This document shows positions 40,773 through 53,928 of a stretch of DNA of 64,000 nucleotides, in pieces. Position 1 is the stretch's first letter; each line of letters begins with the position of its first letter. The translations under genes were made by a program, and so were the position numbers. The notes below the pieces were generated by a model, which was given only the letters and a program-made list of their open reading frames with translations, searched no databases and was not told the origin of the DNA. The stretch is taken from the NCBI GenBank assembly GCA_016946835.1, contig JACVTC010000004.1, forward strand, positions 1,022,501 to 1,086,500, given 5' to 3'. The stretch comes from Neocallimastix lanati (nom. inval.). Lineage: Eukaryota > Neocallimastigomycota > Neocallimastigomycetes > Neocallimastigales > Neocallimastigaceae.

Positions 40773-41117
40773 GAAATTTTTATATTAATTAAAATATTAA
40801 GGTAATATTTTAATTAATATTTTAATAAATCATATTTTAATATGAAATACATTGTACATTACATAATAATTAACATATAGTTTTTTTTATTATTTATTTA
40901 TTTACATATTTATTTATTCATTGAATGAAGAAGTTCATTAATTAAAAATAAATACTAATTTTTAATATTCAAGTATATAAATATATAACAATTTAAAATG
41001 TAAAAAATATTTTATATTCCATGATATTTTTCCTTTTTTTTTTTTTTTTTTTTTTAAAAAAAAATATATATATATATATGTAAATAAATAAATAATATTA
41101 TTAAATATTTTTTTAGA

Positions 41118-41369
41118 CAGGGAAGAGAATACACTTCCATAAATTTATTAATTTTATTATGAAAAATATATGTAGGTGAAAAATGCATTTGAAATTAAAA
41201 ATAGAAATAAAATTTAAAAAAATAAAAAAATAAAAAAGCTCAAAAATACTATGTTTTTCGGCAAGTTGTACTATGTGGGAATTTTCCCTTTTTAACAAAT
41301 AAAAAAATAATAAAACCTAGAAGTAACATCTTTAAAATAGATAGTGTGGTGTCCACTTAACTCTCCCTG
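41118..41369 (+). mobile_element. MITE with CAGGG/CCCTG ends, copy 1
   Basis: 252 bp from CAGGGAAGAGAATACAC to CTCTCCCTG, imperfect inverted ends, no coding frame. A second copy lies at 62305. It adjoins LINE fragment C. No target duplication was recognised. The ends recall hAT-type MITEs, but that is only a suggestion. Confidence 0.65.
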
Positions 41370-43385
41370 GATTCATCATTTAATGAACTACTAAGGCGAG
41401 ATTCACCCTTCGTAGAAATAGATGATGATCATTTGAAAAAGAAATACCTAGATAAATATAACTAGAAACTTTAGGAATTGAATTCATTCCTAAATAGAAG
41501 GTTGGGTCAATATAATTTGGAGGAGATTGGAAGTTCACTAGTTTTATAACCATAATTGCACATTTTTCAATACCAAAAGTCATTTCATTTAAATTAGCCC
41601 ATTTATGTACCTTTTTTAATGACTTTTCTAAATTTTTTGCACTCGAAGCAGTGAGAACAACATCATCAGCAAATGGTCCACCACAACACTTTTTTCTTCC
41701 AATACTAACGCCTTACTTTTCACAATTATTTAGTATATTATTGATTAATAAATTGAATAAGATTGGAGATTATGGACAACCTTGACGAACACCTCTTTTT
41801 TATAGGAAATTCATTTGATAACATTGAAGCAAATCGAGCATGTGCTTTAGATGAAGTATATAAATTACAAAGAAAATCAAAACATTTACCACGGACTCCA
41901 TAATGATAAGTAAGAATGTTAAATATAGGAACTGAATTATAAGCTTTTTTAAGATTTAAAAAGGCTAAATATGTGAATTTTCCTTGAAATTTTCTTCTTT
42001 GGCAAATTTCTCTTACCGAAATGAATAAACTAATGCATTCTTCATGGGCAGGGTGCTTTGTTGTTTTTCATTGATGAAAATGTATTTTTAAAATCATCAA
42101 TCGTAATTGGACCGTTGATATTCCAAGCAGAGGATCTAAGACTAATATTCTGTAAAACATGATTCCAATAGTAACGATTAAGGCTGTGACCTTGTGGGGT
42201 CAGAAGCTAGATCTTTATAATATTCATCCCATCTATCTAATTGCTTAGAAGGAGAGATAATATCATGACCAAATTTAGATTTAATGCAAGTAAGTGAAGT
42301 GGATGAATAAGATGGTTTAGCCATTTTTTTTAAACATCTCCAACCATTTTTGAAATCTTTATTCAAAAAATAATTACCGATTTTTACTATATTGGCCTTG
42401 TATCTAGCAGAACGAAATTTACTCTTAGTTTTCTTGATTAATTTACAAAGTTTTTCATATTTATTAAATTGTTCAAAGGTAAATATCAACATTTTCACAA
42501 TTAAAGTAAGGCTTAATATTTCGAAATACAATATGTTTTTCATGAGACAGTTTTTTAATGTAATAAAGACAATGAAAACCAGAGCCTTTTAAATTTGTTG
42601 GAATGAAGGCCTTAATATCTTTCCCCATATTATTTGCTGTATTGATAAAATTTTCTACCATTTCATCAGCCGAAAGCAAATTGTAATGAGAATCGAGGTC
42701 ATTGGCTAAGATTGAAAAATAATTGTGTGATAAAATATCCGAATTTTTTGTTTTACAAATATATATAGACCATTCAGAAACTTTAGCAGACCTTATAAAG
42801 TCATCAGAGAGAACTTTGTTGCAAGAAAGCAAAATAGGTTTATGATCAGAAATACCATAAAATGAAGTACAAACCGATGTCTTACTAATATGAGTTGTCA
42901 AAGCCTCATTATAGATGACATGATCAATGCAATATGATCTAGTACCTTTGGCATAAGTATATTGATTACCATATAAAGGTGCAATATACCAATTAAAAAA
43001 ATTATTTGAAATGTATGTTTTGATCTTCTTTAATGACATGTTAAAAACACCAACTAGGACAGCGGGAACATTTTTTCTATTGTGAAAATGTAACCATTGA
43101 GAAGGTTCATCAAAAGCAACTAGTCTTGCTTTCTTTCTATTTGCTTTGAGGAAAATAGATATTTTCAATAGTATATTTTTGATTCCAGTAAGAAGTGATA
43201 TTTACTGAAATGATATATTTGTACAAAAACGGTTCTTGGAAGAAAGAGCACAAAGAATGAACACCAATAAAGAGTCCTCCCATATCTTGATTTTAGGATT
43301 AGCTACGAGAAAAACTGAATTTTAATTTGGAATTAGTGATGATGAAACATCTTTTGGAAGATATTTACTTTTGATATAAAATATA
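41370..43385 (-). mobile_element. LINE fragment C, decayed
   Basis: Non-LTR retrotransposon remains. The endonuclease half (43168-42473) shows IAPLYGNQYTYAKGTRSYCIDHVIYNEAL and ISDHKPILL. Pieces of reverse transcriptase lie at about 42070-41580 (A-F-A-D-D-V-V like, IGRKKCCGGPFADDVVL region) and a thumb piece at 41583-41380 (MTFGIEKCAIMVIKL, YIYLGISF). The frames are shifted repeatedly and the RT is shortened near 42060. It is a separate, older copy related to families A and B. Confidence 0.75.
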
Positions 43386-43598
43386 AATTACTTTTTTTTT
43401 TAGACTTAGAGAAAACTTTATTTAATTACAATAATAATAAAATTACATGATTTTAAGAAAAAAAAAATACAAAAAATAAAATATTATATATTATAAAATT
43501 ATAATAGTGCGTTAGAAGCAATAGCCTCTAATTTTTCCCATTCCTCGATGATAACACCACGTTCATTACTGCGAGTAATAATTTCAGTATTAGTGTTA

Positions 43599-46019
43599 TC
43601 AATCGAATCTGTATCTATCATGCCTTATCATTTCGACGTCAACGCTCTCGGCAACGGTAGATTTAATGGAATACGATTTCATCATCAATCTAAAAGATTG
43701 ACAAATTAATGGTATTACATTTGTTAGAAACTCCGCAATCCCCACAAAATACGGAACAGTTGACGAAGTTGAACTTTGTTTAAAAATATTGTCAACTAAT
43801 TGTCTCTGTTCCTCATCATTAACTTTAATTCTTGAATATATTGAACGCCCACCAAGAAGAGCACTCAATATATAATAATAAATATTATTATCATAATCCT
43901 TTTCTGAATCTAAAGAAACATCCAAGGATTTTTGTTCAATTATCATTTCAAACTTCAAAAAGAGATCATCTAGAAAAGGTAAAGTTTTATTTCTGTAATT
44001 TTCCAATTCTTTACAGGCAAAGATCCAATGAGAAAAGCTAGGTACACTAACATCACAACAAGGGCAACATTTAGGGCAATCTTCTGAGGCGATTTTTCTT
44101 TTAATGGAAATACTAATATCAAATTTAAAACCACATCTAATTCGAGAAATCCAAAAGAATCCCAACTGATACTTAGGATATTGAAATGTTAAGTTTCTGA
44201 TTTCTGAAATAAATCCAAAATCATTCTCCATGTAAATAATTGCTTTTTTAGCTTTTGAGAGTTTGAAGGCATCTCTTTCCCAATAAAACTTTTTTATTTC
44301 ACTTGTTTTCTTATCATTTAATTTCTTATCCAAAGCCCTTGATTCTTTAGTCCATGAGTAATGTGACATAGTAGGGATATTATTAGTGAGATTATTAATA
44401 ATACATGACGAATTTTTCCATTTTCTAAAGCATCGTAATTGAGATATTGCACAGATAGCTGAAAGAGGAGGTATTCTCAATTCACGTGTAATATCATAGA
44501 GACTGACATAAGAATTGCGAGATTTAATTTCATAACTCCAATAAAGTCCTCTATTAATAATTTTTTGAGCTTTAGAACATCTGCTCATATATGAACCAAA
44601 GAGAGGAACATAGCATATAACAAGACTAAGAATAAACGAAATTAAAACATATATCTTCAATGGGAGAGGAATAAATTTATTAATAAGAAATCGAAAGTAC
44701 AAATTTAACTTTACATTTAAATTACTGTTTAATTTGGATTGTATAGGTTTCAATGATAAAGATTCATCAAAAGGAATACCAAGATAAGTATAGTTGTCAG
44801 TTTTAGGTAATTTGTTACTACCAATAAAGAAAGATGGATCTTCATAATTTATCGGTTTAACAAAGTCAATCGGTTTTACAACAAGAGTAGCACACTTATT
44901 AATTCCAAAAGTCATTTCATTTTTAATAGCCCATTCATGAACTTTATTCAAAATTTTCTTAAGAGCTTGTTTAGATGGAGCAACTAAAACAATATCATCC
45001 GCAAAAAGTCCACCACAACAATATTGAGAATCTAAATATACACCATAATTATCACAATTATCCAGTACATCATTAATAAACCAATTGAATAAAATAGGAG
45101 ATAGAGGGCATCCTTGTCTAACACCACGATTAATTGAAAATTCTTCTGAGAGATTACCATTAAAAAAAGCACGAGCTTTAGAGGATAGATAAACATTCTT
45201 TAAAAACAGATGACATTTACCTCTAATTCCTAAGTTATATAATTTGCTCAAAATATTAAAGAAAGGTACTGAATCATAGGCTTTTTTAAGATCGAGAAAA
45301 TCAAGATAAGTAAAATTTCCTTGAAATTTTCTTCTTTGACATATCTCTCTAATTGAAATATATAAACTTATGCATTCTTCTTTATTTCTAAATCCAAATT
45401 GTTCAGGTCTAACAAATTTATATTCAAGGGCATATTTAGTAATTCTATTAGTAACAATCTTTGAAATAACTTTTAAGCCAACATTAATAAGAGAAATACC
45501 ACGATAATTAATACAATCCGAAAGATCTCCTTTTTTTGGTATTGATATTATAGAAGCCGAATTCCACTCTTCAGGGAAATCACCATCCCAGATTTTGTTA
45601 AATAATGAAAGTAAACATTTAGCACAATCAGAGTCGTCAGCAACTGAAAAATCATTTTGATTATCGGATAAATCAGATTTACTAAGGAAGGCTTTAAAGT
45701 ATTCAATCGGAATACCATCGGGTCCAGGAGCTTTATTATTTTTCATATCAATTACAGTGTTTTGAATTTCTTCCATAGTAATAAAATCATTAATATCCCA
45801 AGTAGGATTATTATTAGGATTAGTTCCAAATAAACTTACCCAGTATTCATTATCCGAACTGTGTTGAGTAACATCAGAAGCTAGTTCACTGTAATGTTCA
45901 GCAAATCGATTTAATTGATCCAAATGAGAAAATAAAAAGTTACCTTGCTTGTCCTTTAAAACGCTTGACGAAATAGAATTGAGTACATAGGGTGAGATAG
46001 CTTCTTTAATTTTAACCAA
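43599..46019 (-). CDS. LINE A reverse transcriptase segment
   Basis: An 806-codon open frame, itself only the C-terminal part of the LINE ORF. RT blocks in order: NKAPGPDGIPIEYFKA, YRGISLINVGLKVISKIV, RPEQFGFRNKEECIS, YLDFLDLKKAYDSVP, GVRQGCPLSPILFNWF and the catalytic GGLFADDIVLVAPS (FADD), followed by the thumb and a C-terminal CPKCCPCCDVSV...HWIFAC zinc-knuckle-like motif. It would copy LINE RNA at the nicked target. The initiating ATG at 46019 is inside the original protein, so the frame is not the natural start. Confidence 0.85.
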   Translation of the reverse strand: MVKIKEAISPYVLNSISSSVLKDKQGNFLFSHLDQLNRFAEHYSELASDVTQHSSDNEYWVSLFGTNPNNNPTWDINDFITMEEIQNTVIDMKNNKAPGPDGIPIEYFKAFLSKSDLSDNQNDFSVADDSDCAKCLLSLFNKIWDGDFPEEWNSASIISIPKKGDLSDCINYRGISLINVGLKVISKIVTNRITKYALEYKFVRPEQFGFRNKEECISLYISIREICQRRKFQGNFTYLDFLDLKKAYDSVPFFNILSKLYNLGIRGKCHLFLKNVYLSSKARAFFNGNLSEEFSINRGVRQGCPLSPILFNWFINDVLDNCDNYGVYLDSQYCCGGLFADDIVLVAPSKQALKKILNKVHEWAIKNEMTFGINKCATLVVKPIDFVKPINYEDPSFFIGSNKLPKTDNYTYLGIPFDESLSLKPIQSKLNSNLNVKLNLYFRFLINKFIPLPLKIYVLISFILSLVICYVPLFGSYMSRCSKAQKIINRGLYWSYEIKSRNSYVSLYDITRELRIPPLSAICAISQLRCFRKWKNSSCIINNLTNNIPTMSHYSWTKESRALDKKLNDKKTSEIKKFYWERDAFKLSKAKKAIIYMENDFGFISEIRNLTFQYPKYQLGFFWISRIRCGFKFDISISIKRKIASEDCPKCCPCCDVSVPSFSHWIFACKELENYRNKTLPFLDDLFLKFEMIIEQKSLDVSLDSEKDYDNNIYYYILSALLGGRSIYSRIKVNDEEQRQLVDNIFKQSSTSSTVPYFVGIAEFLTNVIPLICQSFRLMMKSYSIKSTVAESVDVEMIRHDRYRFD

Positions 46020-48670
46020 GCACTCCTAGCGTTTTTATTACGAAAATCATTACATGGAGATTCTATTGACTGATAAAATTGTTTTGATTTAATAGAAAAC
46101 TTAATTGACCTGACTTTACCACATATATTTTTATATTCACGAAGCAAATTTAAAAATTCATCAAGAGAATAGACAAGAGAACTAAAAGACAAGAACTCTG
46201 AATCAAAGGAGTACCCTGGAGAATAAGCAAACGAGAATCCAACAACCAATCAAGTAACAATCATTACATGCAGATTCTATTGACTGATAAAATTGTTTTG
46301 ATTTAATAGAAAACTTAATTGACCTAACTTTACCACATATATTTTTATATTCACGAAGCAAATTTAAAAATTCATCAAGCTTTTCAAGATTAGGACCTAA
46401 AGAAAAATTTTTGATTTCATTAAATGCAACATGCTTTTCATGAGAAAGTTTCTTGATATAATAAGGGCAGTGGAAAGCTGAGCCTTTAAGATCACAAGGA
46501 ACTCTAGCATGAACTTTATCACCAATTTTATTAGCTGTTTCTATAAATTTATTGACCATTTCATTAGAACTTAATTCTTTATTATCATTAAATTCATTAA
46601 GAAGAATTGAGAAGTAGTTACTTGAGAATATTTCATTATGCTTTTCATTACATATATGTTGGGACCACTTGAATCTTCTAGAAGGAGGAGGAGTATGAAA
46701 ACCTTCTGAGTCATCTTTCTTACAGGAAAGGATAAGAGGGAAGTGGTCAGATATATCATTGAATGTACTACAAACAGATACCTTATTAATGTATTCCTTC
46801 ATTTTACAATTAAATAAAACATGATCAATACAAGACGATCTACCATCCCGAGCCCATGTGAAATCGAGACCTGATAAGTTTTTAATGAACCACTGATGAG
46901 ATGATTTATTAAGTAAACTTTCTAATTGGGATTTAGACATATTAAAGTCACCTACAAGAATAGAAGGTGTATTAGTATGTTTCTTTATCCAGTTAGTAAT
47001 TTCTGAAAAGGCATTCCTTCTTTCTTCCTTATGAGTGACCGTAGGAACATAAATATTACCAATAATGCATTTAATTCCCCAAAAAGAAGAAAAAAGAATG
47101 TTGACAGAAATGATATACTTATATTCAAAAGGATCAGGAGAAGATTAACAAGAACGATGTACACTTATACTAAGACCTCTCATACCGGGTATATTTGGAT
47201 TAGTTTTTCGTAAAATAGTATTATAGTGACAAAGAAATGGGTAATTATTTGAATGTACATTAAGATATTGGCTATTACCGACCTCATGCAAGCAAATACA
47301 GATAGGTTTAAAAATTTCATTAAAGAATCTAATACCATCACGTTTTTCATCATTCCATCCATTAATGTTCCAACTGACATAAAGATTGAAGAATTGAATA
47401 GGTGAGTAAATGCTACTATAAAAAAAATCTTATACCATTGATTTAGTTTCAAAAGAAGAAAATTTATTGCTGAATTTCTTAACATAATTGAAAGTTCGAA
47501 TTTCGTTGATCCAATTAATTTTATATATAGGAAGGCATCTAGTGAGAAGAAATAAAATATTTAGATAATAAGTGGGTTTATCATAGTTTATCCTTAAAAT
47601 GAAGTAATTTTCCATATTAGGTGTGTGTTTTTTTTGTAATTCTATAAACTATTGCAATGTAATTGGAAATACGTTTACTAAGAAATTCCCAATGTTTACT
47701 AACAGACCATGATTGAAGATCATAAATAAAGATAAGAATGAAATCTTTATTCTGAATATCGTATCTTCGAAGGCCTCGCCGCAAAACAGGTATAATTGCT
47801 GACTTTGAAGAAGTATTATCCATTTCAAGAAAGCCTAAAAAATAAAATAAAAGAAGAATAAAATAAAAAATAATAATAATAATAAAAAATAGACAAAAAA
47901 AATTTTTTTTTTTTTTTTTTATATATATAATAAAATAAAATAAAATAAAAAAAGAGAAAGTAAATTCTCTTTAAATAGTATAAAAAAAAAATATTGGTGT
48001 TGAATATATGAAAGCTTGAAAATATATAATTGTTCTTGATGATTTAATAGTTTTTAGATTTTGTAAATAATTGATTTTATCCGGTATTACTGATATAAGA
48101 TTTATAAATTTACACAAGGGTTAGAAATTTATTGATATAAAATTACTTGTATATACTGTTAAAATGAATAATCGTTTTTTTTTATCTTTTGACTGATTAT
48201 AATTCTTTCAATTAATAAAGCTCTTTAAGATGTTAAAATTTTCTGTTGAATAATCATAAATTAGCTAAATGTATATTTAAAAAAGAAAAATGTTAATAGA
48301 GAAAGACTATAAAAAAAATTCCCATCCGTTAAATAATGTCTTAAACACAAGCATTGGAGTGAATCAATCTCCTACATTTCCGTTTTACAATAGCTACATG
48401 AAAGTATAAATGATACTATAGAAAAATACATATACAAAATAATGCTAAAGTAAAAAATACAATAGATTCATTACAATGATAATATGTAGAAACTACATGA
48501 TATTATTAATTACACAACTCCAATGTTACTACATAACCAGTTTAAAACAATATAAAACATTAAATTCACTTTCTACAGTCTTCCAGTATTCCAGTTTTCT
48601 CTCTTCGTACTAGAAGCCACTTTAGAAAGGATAACCATGGATTATCATCAGAATCACAGAAAGCTGTAAT

Positions 48671-48697
48671 TAGTACACCTGATATAGGTGTACTAAT
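48671..48697. other. Inverted repeat, likely 5' hairpin of LINE A
   Basis: TTAGTACACCT, 5 bases, AGGTGTACTAA: 11-bp arms. Read on the minus strand, CAGGTGTACT recalls CAGGGGTGTACT at the 5' end of family B. Confidence 0.6.
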
Positions 48698-48878
48698 ATT
48701 AATATTGTATTAATTATATATAATTTTTGTTTCTCTAAATAAATATAATTTTTATTTTTTAGATTAAATTTCTTTATTCTTATTTAATTTATAAAAATGA
48801 AAAATTTTACAATAATACTATATTAATAATAATTTTTATCATAAAATTATATAAAAAATTAATATTATTCGTTAAGTA
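48698..48878. other. A+T stretch between LINE A and the DNA transposon
   Basis: No feature seen apart from weak similarity to 34490-34580. Confidence 0.4.
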
Positions 48879-48882
48879 TTAG

Positions 48883-49270
48883 TGATATAAAACAAATATG
48901 AGTAGTAACATATTTGTATATTTAATATTAATTATTAAATATTAAATTTATATCTTTTTTGATAATAATTATTTTATTTTATTTATTTCAATATATATTA
49001 TTATAATTATAATAATTATAATACTTTAATTCATATAAAATTAATATAGTTCTATATATTAGAATATATAATTAATATAATACCTATTTCTTATAAATAG
49101 ATTAGATTATTTATATTAGAAATAGAGGACTCTCTTGTAAATTTTTAGGAATTAGTATTATAATTTTAATTGTACGAATATTATAATATTATTAATAAAT
49201 TTTACTAAACAATCATAATTTTAAAAACCCACTGCTTATAAATTATTGCACATAAAAGTCCCGCATATCA
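48883..49270 (-). mobile_element. DNA transposon short copy, inverted, split from its flank by LINE B1
   Basis: On + it starts TGATATAAAAC and ends GACTTTTATGTGC on the opposite strand (AAGTCCCGCATATCA at 49256-49270). TTAG precedes it (48879-48882), and the matching TTAG lies at 53939-53942, beyond LINE B1, which inserted at its very end. Confidence 0.85.
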
Positions 49271-52200
49271 TTTTTTTTTTTTTTTTTTTTTAACGGCAGC
49301 AAACTTGTTTCATCTTTATTAATTAAATATTTGATAAAATACATGTAATAAAATAATAAAAAAAGATAAAAAAAAATAAACAAAAAATAAAACACAAAAT
49401 AAAATAAAATAATGGTATAATATATTCTAGTTTCATTTAATTAATATTTGTAAGACTTCACAAGGGCATTATTATACTGAAGTATAATAATTAATTTTGA
49501 TTTCGCAATGTTAATCATAATTTTAAGAAACAAAATTATGATTTTCATTGGTTGCGCTAGCCCTGCTGGCCTGTCTTACTGTTTCTTCAGCATTGACGCT
49601 CTTGGTAGTAGTAGTACGATTCGATTTGAACCTATTGAACAAAGACCATTGCTGGCCAATAGCAATAGGTATAATCGATTGGAGAAGTGCCGCAGTAACC
49701 ACTAAGAACGGAGTATCAGAATAAGCACCTGATTTCATCTGGCACTTAAATAGATCCTTCCATTCCCTTGTACTGTAATTAATACTTCGACCTCCAAGAA
49801 GGAAATTAAACACTTTTTCACACACACTAGAATCAATATACACATTATTTTCAATACTATTACTAACATTACTAAAAATACTATTACTAATATTATTATT
49901 ACTATTATAACTATTACTATTATTACTATTACTATTATCATTATTACTATTAACAATATCATTTGTTAGGTTGCCACGGTAAAAAGCATTATATAAAAAT
50001 AAAATTTTATCATTAACTTTACTACGAGTATGATTGAAAAAGGGACAATCAATTAACCAATGACTTATCCATTGTTTATTACTTTTACAACAGGGACAAA
50101 AATTAGGACACATTTGATCTATTATTTTTGCAGCTTTAGCAATTCTAGCATCTAATCTATATCAGCTTCGTGCTCTCAATAGCCAATAGAAACCATATGA
50201 AAGATCAGGATATTCATAACAAAGTTTTATAAAATTTGATGTTTCTTCGAATCTGTTTTTGTCATAAATTTCAGCTTTAATAGAATTGATTTTCATATCT
50301 CTATTCCAATAAAAATCCTTGATTTTATTATCGTTATTACCTCTTTTCTCTAGTTTACGTTTAAGAGTTCTACTTTCTTTTGTCCATGTATATTTTCTAG
50401 ATTTTGGAATATTATTAACTAAATAGGAAATAATACAATTTGAATCTTTCCATTTATCAAAACATTTGACTTGAGACAAAGCACACTTAGCTGACAATGG
50501 AGGAATATGTAAATCTTTTGAAATAGAATATACATTAATAAATGATTTGGCATTTTGTATACCTGCAATCCATCTTAATCCTTTATTTATTAATTTCTGA
50601 GTATTATTAGTTCTATCTTTATTGGAACCAAGTAAAGGTGCAAAGTAAGAGACTTTACTAAGTACATAGGAGTTAATTATAATCTTCTTAAATGGAATAG
50701 GAATTTTGGAATTTGAAAGAAATTTACTAACAGAAAAGAGAGCTTTAGTAACTTTAGAGTTAAGTAATTTAATAATAGGGTTCAACGATAATCTTTTATC
50801 AAATGGTATACCTAAATAGGTATAACATTTAGTTATTGGGATAGGTTGACCAGCAAGATAAAAAGTAGGATCTCTTTTATTTTGAAAAAGAGGTGTGTCT
50901 GGTCGAATCGCCATCGTTGCACACTTATTAATTCCAAAATTCATCATATTAAATTTAGCCCATTCATTTACCTTCTTAAGCATTTTTTTAGCTTAGTTCT
51001 TGATGGTGCGCATAGAACAATATCATCAGCAAAGAGTCCACCACAACATCTAGATTCGCCTAAAGGAATTCCAAGTTCTGAAAAATCATTAAAAATGTCA
51101 TTAATAAAAAGATTGAAAAGAATTGGTGATAGTGGGCAACCTTGTCTAACTCCTTTCATAATATTAAAAGATTCTGAATATTGATCATCAATTTTAACAC
51201 TGGCTTTGGAAGTCAAATATAAATTTTTTATAAATTGATAACATTTACCTCTAATACCTAAAGCATCTAATTTATATAAAATATTACCTATTGGAACAGA
51301 ATCATATGCCTTTTTTAAATCTAGAAAAGCAAGGTAAGTTTCTTTATTATCATTTTTAAGCCTTTGACAAATTTCTCGAATTGAAATAAATAAACTAACA
51401 CATTCTTCTTTTGTACGAAATCCAAATTGCTCTGGTCTAATAAAATTATTTTTAAGTCCAAATTCTGAAATTCTTTTGGAGACTATTTTCGAAATGAGTT
51501 TAATACCATTGTCAATCAGAGAGATACCTCGATAATTGTCACAATCAGATAGATCATCTCCTTTTTTAGGAATAGATATAATACTTTCTTCATTCCAAGA
51601 GCTAGGAAATTCTCCATTCCAAATTCTTGAGTATATCTTTTGTAAACAATTTAAACCAGAAGAAGAATTATTAACTGAACTTTCGTCATCCGGAGGAATT
51701 AAAGCTTTATAAAATTCAATAGGAATTCCATCCGGGCCTGAAGCTTTATAATTTGGAGTAGCTAAAATTGCTTCTCTAATTTCTTCTATACTGATGTCTT
51801 GATTTATATCCCATTCATTGTGTCTCGTATACCTAATTGTTCCATTGGAAAATTTATTAGACCATTCGATTAATGCACTATTGATATCAGAATGGCTTGA
51901 TGCAAGTTTTTTATAGTGATTGTGCCATACTTCTAACTGTTCTTTAGTAGAAGTAGCTAGTTTACCATTTTTGTCCTTTACTGGAGAATTTGACATATTT
52001 TCAAATTTATCTACTTTTGCTGTTGTTTTAAGCCATTTCCAAGCTTTCTTAGGGTTATGAGATTTCATATATTCACATCCTGTATTAATCCAATGTTGGT
52101 ATTCAGTTTTCCTATAAAAGTTACACATATGATGAATAATTTTGCACATTCTATTATATTTTTCAATTAATTCTTCAAATTCATCTAAATTATGATAAGA

Positions 52201-53928
52201 ACCTCTTCTTTTAATGGATTTATATAATTTCATTTTGAGTTTTTGCAATTAAATATTTTCTGCGACATATGAAAAAAAGATTTTCTAACTTCTGATATTG
52301 ACGTGATATTAAGTTCCTTAGCAATATTGAATGAAGTTGAAATAAATTTCTTAGAAATATCATCAATACTAATATTAGGATCTGGAATCACTTCCTCTAA
52401 TACACTAAAATAGTTATTGTCAAAAATTGATACTTTTTCATTTATACATTTTAATCTATCCCATTTAACTGTCTTTTTAGGCAGAGAGAAAGAATTATCT
52501 GAATTAACTGATGAAAAACATTTACCTTTTATTAATAAAGGTTTATGATCCGAAATGGGGGGGAAAGTCAATAAAAGTACCATATGAAAGTAAATCTAAC
52601 ATATGATCATTGACAATCGCATGATCTATATCAGATTCTCTATTACCTCTACTCCATGAAATTGGGGAGCCCCATAAGGGAAGAATTTTCCAATTACTAA
52701 ATTTAGAGAGCAAATTACCTAATTTCTCAGTAGGTAAATTAAAATCACCAACCAACATTGAAGGATGAGAAGAGTGACTATTTAACCACAACAATATTTC
52801 AATTCTAGCAGCTTTAGCATGAAGGCTATGGCCACTATGAGGTACGTACACATTACCAATAGAACATTTAGTGAAATTCCAAAAATTATAAGTATACAAG
52901 GAAATAATATACTTATAAGTGTTGTTTTCAAGAGAAGCTTGACAAGAATTATGAAACCCAATATAAAGACCTCTTTCACCGGGAATTTCATTATTAACTT
53001 TTTTGAAGAAATGTTTGTAGTTTTTTAATGATACTCGACATGGATATTTACTGCTAGAACCTGAACCATTTCCTGTTTCCTGAAAGCATAAGAAAAGTGG
53101 TTTGTACATTGAAATAAAGAATTCAACACTGTCTTTTTTATCAAAGTTCCATCCATTAGTATTCCAATTGACACATAGATAAAATTCTTTAACTGTATTA
53201 TTATTAATATATATGAGTGTTATTAATATTATTGGAATTATTATAAATGATTGAACTGGAATTTGAATTTGAATCTGAATTTGAAACTGAATTTAAATAT
53301 AAATTTGAAATTGAACTTGAACTTGTACTTGAACTTGAATTTAAACTTGAACTAGTACTTGAACTTGTACTTGAACTTGAACTTGAGCTTGTACTTGAAC
53401 TTGTACTTGAACTTGAACATGAATCTGTATTTGAACAAGAATTTGAATTTTGACTTGAATTTGCATTTGAATTTGAAGTAGTGAATAAGTTGATATTATA
53501 TGATGAATTCACTTTTTCTGATAAGGCAAAATGTTTCCTTTTGAGAGAAGAAAAACTGTATTTATGATTCCTCTTGCTACAATTAATAACATTAATTGAA
53601 GCACGTTTGAAACTATTAACAATACAATTGAATACAATAGATTCTTACATGAGAATAGTAATACTACATGAAAATAGAAATACAATGAAAATGTATTACT
53701 TATTCTTGGGTGTAACTTATTTAACAATGTTCCAAAAATGCACCATTATATTCCGCAGTGAATGTTCACCAGAAAAATTTTACCATTGCGCATAATGTTA
53801 TTAATTAACACAAAATATAACTTTGTTACTATTTTGCACCAGTACTGTGGATCTACTTTATAAGAGTAAAGTTAATTCCCCTTGCAGGCGATTTAAATAC
53901 ATAAATCGAGTTTACCCCTGCTCGGGGA
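49271..53928 (-). mobile_element. LINE family B copy B1, damaged
   Basis: 4,658 bp, flanked by CCGCATATCA(TT) at 49261-49270 and 53929-53940. It is very close to B2 but not open. G-to-stop (TGA) lies near 50162, a one-base loss near 50985, a one-base loss near 52250, an extra G near 52560, and a 4-base gain near 53205. About 600 bp covering the 5' UTR/N-terminal junction is missing at about 53625 (the sequence matching B2 58520-59127), joined at a short AATACAAT overlap. It keeps endonuclease, RT and zinc-knuckle segments in separate frames and a complete 3' end. Confidence 0.9.

Larger units (their letters stand above)
43391..48697 (-). mobile_element. LINE family A copy, long but damaged
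   Basis: Non-LTR retrotransposon with AP-type endonuclease, about 5.3 kb. The 3' end is the T run at 43391 on +. The 5' limit near 48697 is inferred from a hairpin and from UTR similarity to family B (GTGAATCAATCTC at 48359 and 59073). The ORF would start near MDNTSSKSAIIPVLRRGLRRY (47823). The endonuclease part (about 47480-46400) is in shifted frames: SWNINGWNDEKRDG near 47380, then FTWARDGRSSCIDHVLF and ISDHFPLIL. A direct duplication of about 130 bp (46038-46168 and 46253-46385) interrupts it. The RT half (43599-46019) is open. Confidence 0.8.
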
